Shown one piece after another: positions 17,736 to 26,362 of a DNA stretch of 64,000 bases. A model generated the notes under the pieces. The model was not told the DNA's origin. It saw nothing but the letters and a program-made list of their open reading frames with translations, and searched no databases. Numbering within the stretch: the stretch's first letter is position 1; each line of letters starts with the position of its first letter. This DNA is from Thiocystis violascens (GTDB taxonomy: Bacteria; Pseudomonadota; Gammaproteobacteria; Chromatiales; Chromatiaceae). Both the position numbers and the translations under genes were made by a program. The stretch is taken from positions 124,001-188,000 of the forward strand of contig DYNM01000001.1 of assembly GCA_020721065.1 (NCBI GenBank), in the 5' to 3' direction.

Positions 17736-18278
17736 TTAATCGCGGGGCGTGAAACAACAGATTTGACCGGCGGCATTAAAGCGCACCTGACATCCGGCGA
17801 TTAAACGTTTTTGCAAACGAATACGAGCGCGTTGAATGCGGGATTTGATCGCTGGTAAAGACAAACCAAGTTGAGCAGCAAGTGTTGATTGCTGCAATCC
17901 TTCGAGGTCGCAGCGCGTCAATAATAATTGGTCAATTGCAGATAATTCGGTTAACACACGCGGCAGACATTGGCTAAGAAGTTCCAATGGTGCGTGATCT
18001 TTTAGCGATATAGCGGGTAATTCATCGGATAACGGAAGATAAATGCGATGCGCTCGTTGTCGGTCAACTAGCGTATTACGTGCAACTTGAAATAACCAAG
18101 CGCGTGGTTGTTTAATCGCACAAAAGCGCCGACCCTGTTGCAGTAATTTAATCAATACATCGTGCAACACATCATCGGCATCGTCCCAATCAGCGAGACG
18201 ATGACGGAGATAACGCCTCAACTCAATTTCATAATTTAACCACGCATTCATTAAACACGCAGGATATAAGTTATCCAT
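17736..18278 (-). CDS. sigZ: SigZ-like ECF RNA polymerase sigma factor
   Basis: This 180-aa sigma-70-family factor has region 2 (DWDDADDVLHDVLIKLL and PRAWLFQVARNTLVDRQR) and region 4 with a helix-turn-helix (TLAAQLGLSLPAIKSRIQRAR). A short C-terminal extension carries C163 and the pair C174-C175, followed by FTPRD; a small Cys-bearing tail of this kind is a feature of the SigZ group. No anti-sigma factor gene is adjacent, so the tail may itself sense a thiol-reactive signal (inference). Neither the ATG at 18278 nor one at 18251 has a clear Shine-Dalgarno. It heads the seven-gene minus-strand set ending with acr3. Confidence 0.85.
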   Translation of the reverse strand: MDNLYPACLMNAWLNYEIELRRYLRHRLADWDDADDVLHDVLIKLLQQGRRFCAIKQPRAWLFQVARNTLVDRQRAHRIYLPLSDELPAISLKDHAPLELLSQCLPRVLTELSAIDQLLLTRCDLEGLQQSTLAAQLGLSLPAIKSRIQRARIRLQKRLIAGCQVRFNAAGQICCFTPRD

Positions 18279-18507
18279 ATCATAAATACACGAATTGATA
18301 GACTAAAACGAAAGTGTAAACCCGACTCGCTTGATATTGCCATTGCGTCCAATCAATATACCGCTTTGCAAAAATAACAATGTTCCTTGTCTCGCGTTAA
18401 ACTGAACACAACCGCTTACTCAACTTTTCCCGACGCCGCTATACTGAACGCCTGCGTTCACTAATTCGGATTGCCGCTACGCAAGCTGCACCGCTGGAGT
18501 TTCCTCA

Positions 18508-19668
18508 ATGAAATCAACGTTTTTATTCAGGCTGGCGGTGAGCGCCACCGTTGCCTTGTGGCTGCTCGGCTGCGATCAACTGCCCGGCGGAGCCAAACCC
18601 GCTGCCGGCCCACCGCCCATGCCCACGCCCGAAGTCTCCGTCATCACCGCGAAAAGTCAGACCGCGCCGCTCACTCGTGAATTGGTCGGGCGGCTGGCAG
18701 CAACGCGCATCGCGCAGGTGCGGGCGCGAGTGGCGGGCATCGTGTTGGAACGGGTCTACACCGAGGGCACTGATGTCAGTGCGGGCGCGATCTTGTTCAA
18801 AATTGATCCGGCGCAGTTGCAGGCCAAGCTGCGAGCGGAAGAAGCGGCGCTGGCACGGGCAGAAGCTGATGCCACCAATGCTGCGCTCACCGCTCGGCGT
18901 TATAACGAATTGCGCGAAAAAAAGACTATTTCTCAACAAGATGTCGATACCGCGCTGGCGACTGAACGCACCACTGCGGCAGCGGTGATGCAGGCTCGCG
19001 CCAATCTGGAAAGTGCTCGCCTTGATTTGAGTTACGCCACCGTCCGCGCTCCGATTGCCGGACGCGCTGGACGGGCGTTGGTGACGGAAGGCGCTCTGGT
19101 CGGGCAGGACGAGGCGACGTTGATGACGACCGTCGAACAAATCGACCCGATTTACGTCAATTTCAGCCAATCAGTGCGCGAATTGACTGAATTGCAACGC
19201 GGCGCGAGCCACAAGGTTAAAGCCAAAATCGAGGTTTTGCTGCCCGATGGCGCGACCTATTCCGAAGCGGGGACGTTGGATTTTTCTGATCTCGCCGTTG
19301 ATCCGGGCACCGGCGCAGTGTCGCTGCGCACGACGCTGACCAATCCGCAACACGCACTGTTGCCGGGCATGTTTGTCACGCTGCGTCTCACCACCGGGCA
19401 ATTGCCCAACGCCTTTGTGTTGCCACAAGCCGCCGTGCTGCGCGATGCCAAAGGTGCAGCAGTGCTGGTGTTGGGTGCAGATGGTTTGGTTGCACAGCGG
19501 CGGTTGGAAACGCACGGCATGACCCGCAGCGAGTGGATTGTCACTGGTGAACTGCGCGACGGTGAGCAGGTGATTATCAGCGGGCTGCAAAAGGTCAAAC
19601 CCGGCGCTCCCGCCAAACTCGCTGCGCCCAAACCTGCGCCAGCCAACCCCGCGCCAGCGCAAAGTTAG
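18508..19668 (+). CDS. RND efflux pump periplasmic adaptor (AcrA-like lipoprotein)
   Basis: This 386-aa membrane-fusion protein has a lipoprotein signal peptide with lipobox WLLGC (lipidated C22). A biotinyl-lipoyl half-motif at VRARVAGIVLERVYTEGTDV precedes an alpha-helical hairpin (about 95-165) and the second half DLSYATVRAPIAGRAG, then beta-barrel and membrane-proximal domains. It bridges the RND transporter to an outer-membrane channel. GGAG precedes the ATG; the transporter gene starts 11 bp after the stop. The C-terminal tail is Ala/Pro/Lys-rich. A possible -10 TATACT lies at 18440-18445 without a convincing -35. Confidence 0.93.
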   Translation: MKSTFLFRLAVSATVALWLLGCDQLPGGAKPAAGPPPMPTPEVSVITAKSQTAPLTRELVGRLAATRIAQVRARVAGIVLERVYTEGTDVSAGAILFKIDPAQLQAKLRAEEAALARAEADATNAALTARRYNELREKKTISQQDVDTALATERTTAAAVMQARANLESARLDLSYATVRAPIAGRAGRALVTEGALVGQDEATLMTTVEQIDPIYVNFSQSVRELTELQRGASHKVKAKIEVLLPDGATYSEAGTLDFSDLAVDPGTGAVSLRTTLTNPQHALLPGMFVTLRLTTGQLPNAFVLPQAAVLRDAKGAAVLVLGADGLVAQRRLETHGMTRSEWIVTGELRDGEQVIISGLQKVKPGAPAKLAAPKPAPANPAPAQS

Positions 19669-19679
19669 GAGCTTCCGCC

Positions 19680-22600
19680 ATGCCCCGTTTTTTCATTGAC
19701 CGCCCGATCTTCGCGTGGGTGATTGCGATCCTCATCACGCTCGCTGGCAGCATTTCAATCTTCCTGTTGCCGGTGTCCGCTTATCCGCCGATAGCCCCGC
19801 CGCAAGTCAGCATCAGCGCCAACTATCCCGGTGCGAGCGCCGAAGTGCTTGAAAAAACGGTGACTTCCGTAATTGAGCAGCAACTGACCGGCGTCGATAA
19901 CCTGCTGTATTTTGATTCCACTTCGCGCTCCAACGGCTCGGTGCAAATCACGTTGACCTTTGAAACCGGCACCGATCCCGACATTGCGCAGGTGCAGGTG
20001 CAAAACCGCTTGAGTGTGGCGGAGTCGCGCTTGCCAGAAGAAGTGGTGCGCAACGGCATCACCGTCGCCAAAGCCAACGGCGATTTTTTGATGGTCGTCG
20101 CGCTCAAATCGACCGATCCCGCCATTGACAGCTACGCGCTCGACAACCTGATTGCCGCGCAGATTCTTGATCCGATTCGACGCTTGCCCGGCGTGGGCGG
20201 CGCAACCCAATTCGGCGCGGGTTATGCGATGCGCATCTGGCTCGATCCCGACAAATTGCGCGGTTACGGTTTGAGCGCCGCATCCGTCCTTGACGCGGTG
20301 CGAGCGCAAAACATTCAAGTCGCAGCCGGTTCAATTGGCGCGGAACCGGCGCTGCCCGGACAAGGCTTCACTGCGTCAGTGAGCGCCGCCAGCCGCTTCA
20401 CAACGGTGGAGGAATTCGGCGACATCATCCTGCGAGCGAATGCCGACGGCAGCCATGTGCAATTGAAAGATGTGGCGCGAATTGGGCTGGGCGCGGAATC
20501 GTTCGGGCGCGAGGTGCATTTGGCCGGCGATCCGGTCGCCGGTTTTGCGATTCAGCTCGCGCCCGAAGCCAACGCGCTGGATGTCGCCAAAGCGGTGAGC
20601 GCCAAGATGGACGCATTGGTGCGTTATCTGCCGGACGGCGTGGGCTGGGTGATTCCGTATGACAGCACGCAATTTGTGGAGATTTCGATCCGCGAGGTGG
20701 TGAAAACGCTGGCGGAAGCGGTGGTGCTGGTTTTTTTAGTGATGCTGCTGTTTTTGCAGAATTTTCGCGCCACGCTGATTCCGACGTTGGTTGTGCCGGT
20801 GGCGATCACCGGCGCATTTGCCGGCATGTACGCGGTCGGTTTTTCGATCAACGTGTTGAGTTTATTCGGATTAGTACTGGCGATTGGCTTGGTGGTGGAT
20901 GACGCGATTGTGGTGGTCGAAAACGTTGAGCGCCTGATGCGCGAGGAAAAGCTCTCGCCGCTAGAAGCGTCGCGCCAAGCGATGGATCAAATCACCGGCG
21001 CGGTGATTGCGATGACGCTGGTGCTCGCAGCGGTGTTTCTGCCGATGGCGCTGGTCGGCGGCAGCGTCGGCATCATTTATCGCCAATTTGCGCTCACGAT
21101 TGCGATTTCGATGGGCATTTCGGCGCTGATGGCGCTGAGTTTCACCCCGGCGCTGTGCGCGACGCTGCTGCGCTCCAACCACGACCGCCCGAATTGGTTT
21201 CTGCGCGGGTTTAACAGCGGCTACGGCTGGATCGCCAAGACGTATCTCAAGCGCGTCGGCGCGGCGCTGCGCCATGTGCCACGCTGGATGGTGGCGTTTA
21301 TCGCGCTGGTGACGCTCGCCGGTTATCTGTACGTCAATTTGCCGACCAGTTTTTTGCCAGAAGAAGATCAGGGTTACGCCTTCGCCATCGTGCAATTGCC
21401 GCCCGGTGCCAGCAAACAACGCACCGGCGCGGTGCTGCGCAAAATGGAAGCAATTTTGAAACAACATCCCGCAGTAGATCGCGTATTACACGTTGCCGGA
21501 TTTAGTTTTATTGGACAGGGTGAAAATGTCGGAATGGGCTTTATTCGTTTGAAGAAATGGGAACAGCGCATCACACCAGCGGAACAAATGAAAGCCTTTA
21601 TTCCTGCTGCCAATGGCATGTTGCAGTCAATTCAAGAAGCCCGCATTTTTGTTGTGAATATGCCGACGGTGCGCGGATTGGGACGTTTTGGCGGTTTTGA
21701 TTTCCGTTTAGAAGATCGCGCCGGATTAGGTCATGCGCAATTAAGTCAAGCACAAAATGTATTACTCGGCGCAGCGGCGCAACATGCGGCATTAGCGGGA
21801 GTGCGCCCGAATCAATTAGAAGATGCACCCGAAGTGCAATTCACCGTTGACCGATTACAAGCGCAATCAATGGGGCTGGCGCTGGGCGATATTTATGGCG
21901 CAATTCAATTGATGCTCGCGCCGGTTTATGCCAACGACTTCAATTATCAAGGGCGCGTCTTAAAGGTTTTATTACAAGCAGATGCCGCATTTCGCACCCG
22001 CCCCGAAGACCTCAATCGCTATTACATTCCGAGCAGCAACGGTGGTTTAGATGACATGGTGCCATTAAGTAGCGTCGTCACCGCCACTTGGCACACCGCA
22101 CCACCTGCAATTGATCATTACAATGGCTATGGCGCAATTCAAATCAATGGCGGCGCATCGCCCGGTCATAGTTCAGGACAAGCAATGGCGGCAATGGCAG
22201 GAATTGTCGAAAATGAATTGCCCGCTGGAATTGGTTATGAATGGTCTGGCGCATCATTACAAGAAATCATCTCCGGCAAACAAGCGCCGATTTTATTTGC
22301 GCTCTCGCTGCTGGTAATTTTTCTGGCATTGGCAGCGTTATATGAAAGTTGGTCAATTCCCGCAGCGGTATTGTTAGTGGTGCCGCTCGGCGTGTTGGGG
22401 GCATTGAGTTTTACTTGGCTGCGCGGATTAGAAAACGACGTGTATTTTAATGTTGGCTTAATTGCGGTGATTGGATTATCAGCGAAAAATGCAATTTTAA
22501 TTATTGAATTCGCCAACACGCTGCGCCAGTCGGGAATGAACGTATTGGAAGCAACCTTAGAAGCCTGTCGGCTGCGTTTTCGCCCAATTTTAATGACCTC

Positions 22601-22781
22601 AATTGCGTTTATTTTAGGCGTGTTGCCGCTGGTGATTTCTACTGGTGCGGGTGCAAATAGTCGTCATGCGATTGGTACCGGAGTGATGGGCGGTATGATT
22701 GGCGCAACGCTGTTGGGCGTGTTATTCGTGCCAGTATTTTATGTCATGGTGCGGCGGTTAATGGGCGACAAATTGGAATGA
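19680..22781 (+). CDS. RND multidrug efflux transporter (AcrB-like, HAE-1)
   Basis: The 1033-aa proton-driven exporter contains twelve helices and two large periplasmic loops. MPRFFIDRPIFAWVIAI opens it as in AcrB. The proton-relay aspartate pair lies in GLVVDDAIVVVENV (near residue 407), and the helix-10 lysine in GLSAKNAILIIEFA. It probably exports hydrophobic drugs or similar compounds together with the upstream adaptor; no TolC-type gene follows, so the outer-membrane channel is encoded elsewhere. Codon choice changes inside the gene near 21440: the 5' part uses CTG/GCG/CGC heavily and few TTA, the 3' part uses many TTA, AAT and GAA. AGGAG precedes the ATG. Confidence 0.95.
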   Translation: MPRFFIDRPIFAWVIAILITLAGSISIFLLPVSAYPPIAPPQVSISANYPGASAEVLEKTVTSVIEQQLTGVDNLLYFDSTSRSNGSVQITLTFETGTDPDIAQVQVQNRLSVAESRLPEEVVRNGITVAKANGDFLMVVALKSTDPAIDSYALDNLIAAQILDPIRRLPGVGGATQFGAGYAMRIWLDPDKLRGYGLSAASVLDAVRAQNIQVAAGSIGAEPALPGQGFTASVSAASRFTTVEEFGDIILRANADGSHVQLKDVARIGLGAESFGREVHLAGDPVAGFAIQLAPEANALDVAKAVSAKMDALVRYLPDGVGWVIPYDSTQFVEISIREVVKTLAEAVVLVFLVMLLFLQNFRATLIPTLVVPVAITGAFAGMYAVGFSINVLSLFGLVLAIGLVVDDAIVVVENVERLMREEKLSPLEASRQAMDQITGAVIAMTLVLAAVFLPMALVGGSVGIIYRQFALTIAISMGISALMALSFTPALCATLLRSNHDRPNWFLRGFNSGYGWIAKTYLKRVGAALRHVPRWMVAFIALVTLAGYLYVNLPTSFLPEEDQGYAFAIVQLPPGASKQRTGAVLRKMEAILKQHPAVDRVLHVAGFSFIGQGENVGMGFIRLKKWEQRITPAEQMKAFIPAANGMLQSIQEARIFVVNMPTVRGLGRFGGFDFRLEDRAGLGHAQLSQAQNVLLGAAAQHAALAGVRPNQLEDAPEVQFTVDRLQAQSMGLALGDIYGAIQLMLAPVYANDFNYQGRVLKVLLQADAAFRTRPEDLNRYYIPSSNGGLDDMVPLSSVVTATWHTAPPAIDHYNGYGAIQINGGASPGHSSGQAMAAMAGIVENELPAGIGYEWSGASLQEIISGKQAPILFALSLLVIFLALAALYESWSIPAAVLLVVPLGVLGALSFTWLRGLENDVYFNVGLIAVIGLSAKNAILIIEFANTLRQSGMNVLEATLEACRLRFRPILMTSIAFILGVLPLVISTGAGANSRHAIGTGVMGGMIGATLLGVLFVPVFYVMVRRLMGDKLE

Positions 22782-22818
22782 ACACTGCGCTCAAATTTGT
22801 CCAACATTGGAATACGCC

Positions 22819-23925
22819 ATGAGCACAAAGCCAGTGCCGTTGACCGTACTAGCATCCTTTTCTGGCAGCGGCGGCGTTGAACGGATGTTAATCAATTTAA
22901 TTCGTGGTTTTGTCGCTGCTGGACACGCCGTTGATTTGGTGTTAATTCGTGCCAATAGCCCGCATTTAACGCAATTGCCCGCCGCAGTGCGGTTAATTCA
23001 TTTACATACGCGCCACAGCATGACGGCAATTCCCACTTTAGCGCATTATTTATTCACACAGCGCCCGCCGGTGCTATTCGCTGTCAAAGAACGCGCCGGT
23101 CACGCAGCGGTGCTGGCGCGAGCGTTGGCGCGAACGGACACGCGATTGGTATTGCGGCTGGGTACGAATTTATCGGCCGCGCTGGCGACGCGGACTGCGC
23201 CAGAACGGTGGCTGCGCACTGCGCCGCTGCGCCTGCTGTATCCGCAACTCCATCATATTATTGCAGTTTCTGAAGGCGTCGCCGCCGACACTGCGCACCT
23301 CGCCGGCCTGCCCCGCGACCGCCTCAGCGTGATTCGCAATCCGGTGATCACGCCAGAATTGGCGACGCAAGCCGCAGCACCCTGTCCGCATCCGTGGCTG
23401 GAACCTGGGCAACCGCCGGTGATCATGGGCGCGGGGCGGCTGCAACGCCAAAAGGATTTTCCGACTTTGCTCCGCGCTTTTGCGCAACTGCGGCGCGAGC
23501 GCGACTGCCGGCTGATCATTCTCGGCGACGGCGGCGGACGCGCACAATTAACTGAATTGATTGCAGAATTAGGCTTGAGTGCCAGCGTGGCGCTGCCCGG
23601 TTTTCAGGTCAATCCGTATTGTTGGCTGGCGCGAGCGCGGGTGTTTGCGCTGTCTTCGGCGTGGGAAGGTTCGCCGAATGTATTGACCGAAGCCTTGGCG
23701 CTCGGCGTGCCAGCGGTGGCGACGAATTGCCCCAGCGGGCCTGCCGAAATTCTCAATCATGGGCAATACGGGCGTTTGGTGGCGGTGGGCGCAGCGGATG
23801 AATTAGCAGCGGCGTTGGCGGCAACGTTAATTGCGCCTTTACCAGCAGCGGTATTAAAAGCGGCAGTTAGTGACTATGAACAAAGCTATAGCGCCGCGCA
23901 ATATCTGCGTATTTTAACCGCATAA
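22819..23925 (+). CDS. Glycosyltransferase, GT4-type (GT-B fold)
   Basis: The ATG at 22819 is preceded by GGA 8 bases away; an in-frame TTG at 22807 lacks a ribosome site. The 368-aa product has two Rossmann domains. The N-terminal glycine-rich SFSGSGGVERMLINLIRGF binds acceptor or membrane, and the C-terminal donor site shows MGAGRLQRQKDFPTLLRAF and SSAWEGSPNVLTEALALG, whose E-x7-E pattern is the GT4 signature. It probably transfers a sugar onto LPS or exopolysaccharide; donor and acceptor are unknown. It is 38 bp from the RND gene and convergent with the methyltransferase gene. Confidence 0.88.
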   Translation: MSTKPVPLTVLASFSGSGGVERMLINLIRGFVAAGHAVDLVLIRANSPHLTQLPAAVRLIHLHTRHSMTAIPTLAHYLFTQRPPVLFAVKERAGHAAVLARALARTDTRLVLRLGTNLSAALATRTAPERWLRTAPLRLLYPQLHHIIAVSEGVAADTAHLAGLPRDRLSVIRNPVITPELATQAAAPCPHPWLEPGQPPVIMGAGRLQRQKDFPTLLRAFAQLRRERDCRLIILGDGGGRAQLTELIAELGLSASVALPGFQVNPYCWLARARVFALSSAWEGSPNVLTEALALGVPAVATNCPSGPAEILNHGQYGRLVAVGAADELAAALAATLIAPLPAAVLKAAVSDYEQSYSAAQYLRILTA

Positions 23926-23953
23926 AAAAACCCGCAACCTTGCGGTGCGGGTT
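23926..23953. terminator. Terminator shared by convergent genes, strongest on the minus strand
   Basis: The stem AACCCGCA/TGCGGGTT has a run of seven A on its left side, which becomes a T-run for transcripts arriving on the minus strand from the methyltransferase gene. On the plus strand it is followed only by AATATA. Confidence 0.8.
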
Positions 23954-23972
23954 AATATAAAAATGCAGCGAT

Positions 23973-24464
23973 TTAATACACAAATGGAATGAACTTGCAC
24001 ACACGCTGCGCATATTCAGCATATTGCGGATGGCGAGCAGTGAGCCAAACTTCTTCTTTCCGCGCTTTATAATCAAAAAACACAAAACCAATCACCAACA
24101 GCAGCAAATGCGACACACTCAAACTATACAGCACCCAACCAGCCGCCATAATTAACTGGCTGGAATACAACGGATGACGCACCCAGCGATAAATGCCATG
24201 CTGCACGAATTGATTGTGATCAACCGGATACGGTAACGGCGTGAGATTGTCGCGTAAACTGATCATGCCAGAACCGACAAATACAATTGAAATCAATCCG
24301 GCGGCGAACCAAATGAGTTTGCGTGGAATAGCTAAAACATCTAACCATTCTTGCATTGGGAACGGATGCCAGATGGGAGTGGCAATAAAGGCAAATAATA
24401 AAACGAATTGCAGCGCGACCAGATATTCGCCGCGTTGACCCTGCAAAAACGAAAAGCGTGACAT
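23973..24464 (-). CDS. Isoprenylcysteine-methyltransferase-like (ICMT/PEMT fold) membrane protein
   Basis: The 163-aa product starts at the ATG at 24464 with GGGGAG 7 bases upstream; that ATG forms TGATG with the engB stop, a one-base overlap. About four to five hydrophobic helices are followed by the family core: LTPLPYPVDHN, then GIYRWVRHPLYSSQL, with the R-H-P of the SAM-binding region, and an E-E near the end. Bacterial members methylate small molecules or lipids; the substrate cannot be inferred. It is the last gene of the ppa-moaC-engB chain. Confidence 0.85.
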   Translation of the reverse strand: MSRFSFLQGQRGEYLVALQFVLLFAFIATPIWHPFPMQEWLDVLAIPRKLIWFAAGLISIVFVGSGMISLRDNLTPLPYPVDHNQFVQHGIYRWVRHPLYSSQLIMAAGWVLYSLSVSHLLLLVIGFVFFDYKARKEEVWLTARHPQYAEYAQRVCKFIPFVY

Positions 24465-25135
24465 CAACATTCTCCCCTTTGAATAAAATAAAACGGCAAT
24501 GCTGCACTGGTTATATCGGTGCTATTGCATTCGGAAACCACCAGCCATTGATCGAGCCAATCTTGTACTGCTTCCACGCCTTGGCGTTCTAACGCTGAAA
24601 ACAATTGCACGGTAATTCGTCCATCGCTATTTACTGCGCCAGCATCACGTTCTACCGCGAGCTTGGTTGCCATTGCCGCGCCGCGTTTTAATTTATCGGC
24701 TTTGGTTAATAACAGCAAAATTGCCAATTCAGCGCGTTGTCCCCATGCGAGTAATTGCCGATCAAATTCAGTCAACGGATGGCGAATATCCATCACAATC
24801 ACTAAGCCCACTAATGATTGACGCTTTTCTAAATAGTGCGCGAGATGCTGTTGCCATTGCAATTTAATTGCTTCAGACACTTTGGCATAACCATAGCCGG
24901 GCAAATCGACTAAGCGACGCTCGGCATCTAATTCAAAAAAGATCAATTGCTGCGTGCGTCCGGGCGTTTTACTGGTACGCGCCAAGGCTTTTTGATGACA
25001 GAGCGCGTTAATGGCGCTGGATTTACCCGCATTAGAACGACCTGCAAATGCAATTTCACGTCCGCTATCGTCTGGCGTTTGATGCAATTGCGTGGCCGCA
25101 GTGAGAAAATGAGCGCGTTGATAAAAAGAGTTCAT
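24464..25135 (-). CDS. engB: Ribosome-biogenesis GTPase YihA/YsxC
   Basis: This essential-type GTPase assists 50S subunit assembly. From the ATG at 25135 it has 223 aa. GTPase motifs are G1 AFAGRSNAGKSS, G3 DLPGYG, and G4 TKAD; SKTPGRTQ supplies G2. The start ATG forms TAATG with the moaC stop, a one-base overlap, so the longer frame starting at 25174 inside moaC is rejected. The C-terminal tail beyond the GTPase domain (from about residue 200) is longer than usual. Translational coupling within ppa-moaC-engB-methyltransferase is likely. Confidence 0.94.
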   Translation of the reverse strand: MNSFYQRAHFLTAATQLHQTPDDSGREIAFAGRSNAGKSSAINALCHQKALARTSKTPGRTQQLIFFELDAERRLVDLPGYGYAKVSEAIKLQWQQHLAHYLEKRQSLVGLVIVMDIRHPLTEFDRQLLAWGQRAELAILLLLTKADKLKRGAAMATKLAVERDAGAVNSDGRITVQLFSALERQGVEAVQDWLDQWLVVSECNSTDITSAALPFYFIQRGEC

Positions 25136-25635
25136 TATAATGATGACAGCACAGGTGGTGAATTGCGGAGCCAATGCCCTGATTGACCGCCACTCTTTTC
25201 TAATAGGCGGACGTTGGTGATAGTCATGCTGCGATCAACGGCTTTACACATATCATAAACCGTTAAAAGACTGATTTGCACTGCACATAATGCTTCAATT
25301 TCTATTCCGGTTTGTCCAATGGTAGCGACGGTTGCGCGGCAATACACCGCTGCCGCTTCTTTTTGCGTTTCAAAGTCAATTTCAACCTTGCTTAACGCTA
25401 ATAAATGACACAATGGAATCAATTCAGCAGTGCGTTTCGCGGCCATAATACCGGCAATTCGCGCCACACCGAGTACATCGCCTTTGGTGTGATTGCCATT
25501 AGCAATTAACGCGAGCGTCGCAGGTGCCATCGTGATCCAACCTTCGGCGACGGCAAGACGCGCCGTCGCCGGTTTGCCGCCCACGTCCACCATGTGCGCT
25601 GCGCCACTAGCAGTGAAGTGGGTGAGGCTTGACAT
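25135..25635 (-). CDS. moaC: Cyclic pyranopterin monophosphate synthase
   Basis: This enzyme acts in the first step of molybdenum cofactor synthesis, converting the MoaA product to cyclic pyranopterin monophosphate. The 166-aa length is usual. [18 protein letters not shown] and LIPLCHLL form the family core, and [10 protein letters not shown] and YDMCKAVD carry further conserved residues, the latter including the active-site lysine and aspartate. The start ATG overlaps the ppa stop as TGATG, and the stop overlaps the engB start as TAATG. moaA and moaE are not in the window. Confidence 0.94.
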   Translation of the reverse strand: MSSLTHFTASGAAHMVDVGGKPATARLAVAEGWITMAPATLALIANGNHTKGDVLGVARIAGIMAAKRTAELIPLCHLLALSKVEIDFETQKEAAAVYCRATVATIGQTGIEIEALCAVQISLLTVYDMCKAVDRSMTITNVRLLEKSGGQSGHWLRNSPPVLSSL

Positions 25636-26183
25636 CAGAATTCCGGTTTTTCTGGTGCGTTTTCAAACATTTCGACGCTGGCGAGAATTTCCTGACAGGC
25701 TTCTTCACGTCCCGACCAGCCAACCACGCGCACCCATTTTCCTTCATCTAAGTCCTTGTAATGCTCAAAGAAATGCGCGATCTGATCGAGCAAATGCGGC
25801 GGCATATCGCGGAAGCTCTCGACGTTGCGATAACCCTTGAACAGCTTGTCAATCGGCAGCGCGAGAATTTTGGCGTCATCGCCAGATTCATCGGTCATTT
25901 TGAGCACGCCGATGGGACGACATTTGATCACCGAGCCGGAAATCAGCGGATAAGGCGTCACCACAATCACATCCACCGGATCGCCATCAGGCGACAACGT
26001 GTGCGGAACGTAGCCATAATTGCAGGGATAGTGCATCGCAGTGGACATAAACCGGTCGACGAACATCGCGCCGGTGGTCTTGTCCATTTCATACTTCACC
26101 GGCTCGGCGTGCGAGGGGATTTCGATGATGACATTGATGACATGTGGCACGTTATCGCCGCGAGAAACCTTTGATAGATTCAT
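25635..26183 (-). CDS. ppa: Inorganic pyrophosphatase, family I
   Basis: This cytoplasmic Mg-dependent enzyme hydrolyses pyrophosphate. It has 182 aa, close to the E. coli enzyme. The signature DGDPVDVIV carries the metal-binding aspartates, and [13 protein letters not shown] and KGYRNVESF are also conserved; YEMDK includes a family active-site lysine region. It leads the four-gene minus-strand chain and is divergent from the cytosine methylase across 179 bp. Confidence 0.95.
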   Translation of the reverse strand: MNLSKVSRGDNVPHVINVIIEIPSHAEPVKYEMDKTTGAMFVDRFMSTAMHYPCNYGYVPHTLSPDGDPVDVIVVTPYPLISGSVIKCRPIGVLKMTDESGDDAKILALPIDKLFKGYRNVESFRDMPPHLLDQIAHFFEHYKDLDEGKWVRVVGWSGREEACQEILASVEMFENAPEKPEF

Positions 26184-26322
26184 GAAAAAATCTCAAGATT
26201 GGAAATAATAACGCCGAACAGCACCGCATAATTGACGGCAGATCGGCGTGAAGTTGTGGCGCTAGTGTAAGCGATAAAAAGTGTTAATCATAGATCATTC
26301 AAACTGCGAGCGGCGATGCCGC

Positions 26323-26328
26323 TATAAT
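26323..26328 (+). promoter_or_regulatory. Candidate -10 box for the cytosine methylase gene
   Basis: A perfect TATAAT lies 34 bases before the methylase ATG. The region 17-19 bases upstream (TTCAAA or CAAACT) is only a weak match to a -35 box, so the assignment is tentative. Confidence 0.4.
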
Positions 26329-26362
26329 TGCCCGTCAATTCTACCCAATAACCGCGATACGC

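Noticed and set aside
17631..18400. Search for a shared ECF promoter before sigZ and the FmdE-like gene
   Set aside because: Possible -35/-10 pairs could be drawn in each gap but with different spacing, so no common motif is claimed.
20961..21467. Long antisense open frame within the RND transporter gene
   Set aside because: It has high Arg/His/Gln content, no family match, and arises from GC-rich codons in the opposite strand.
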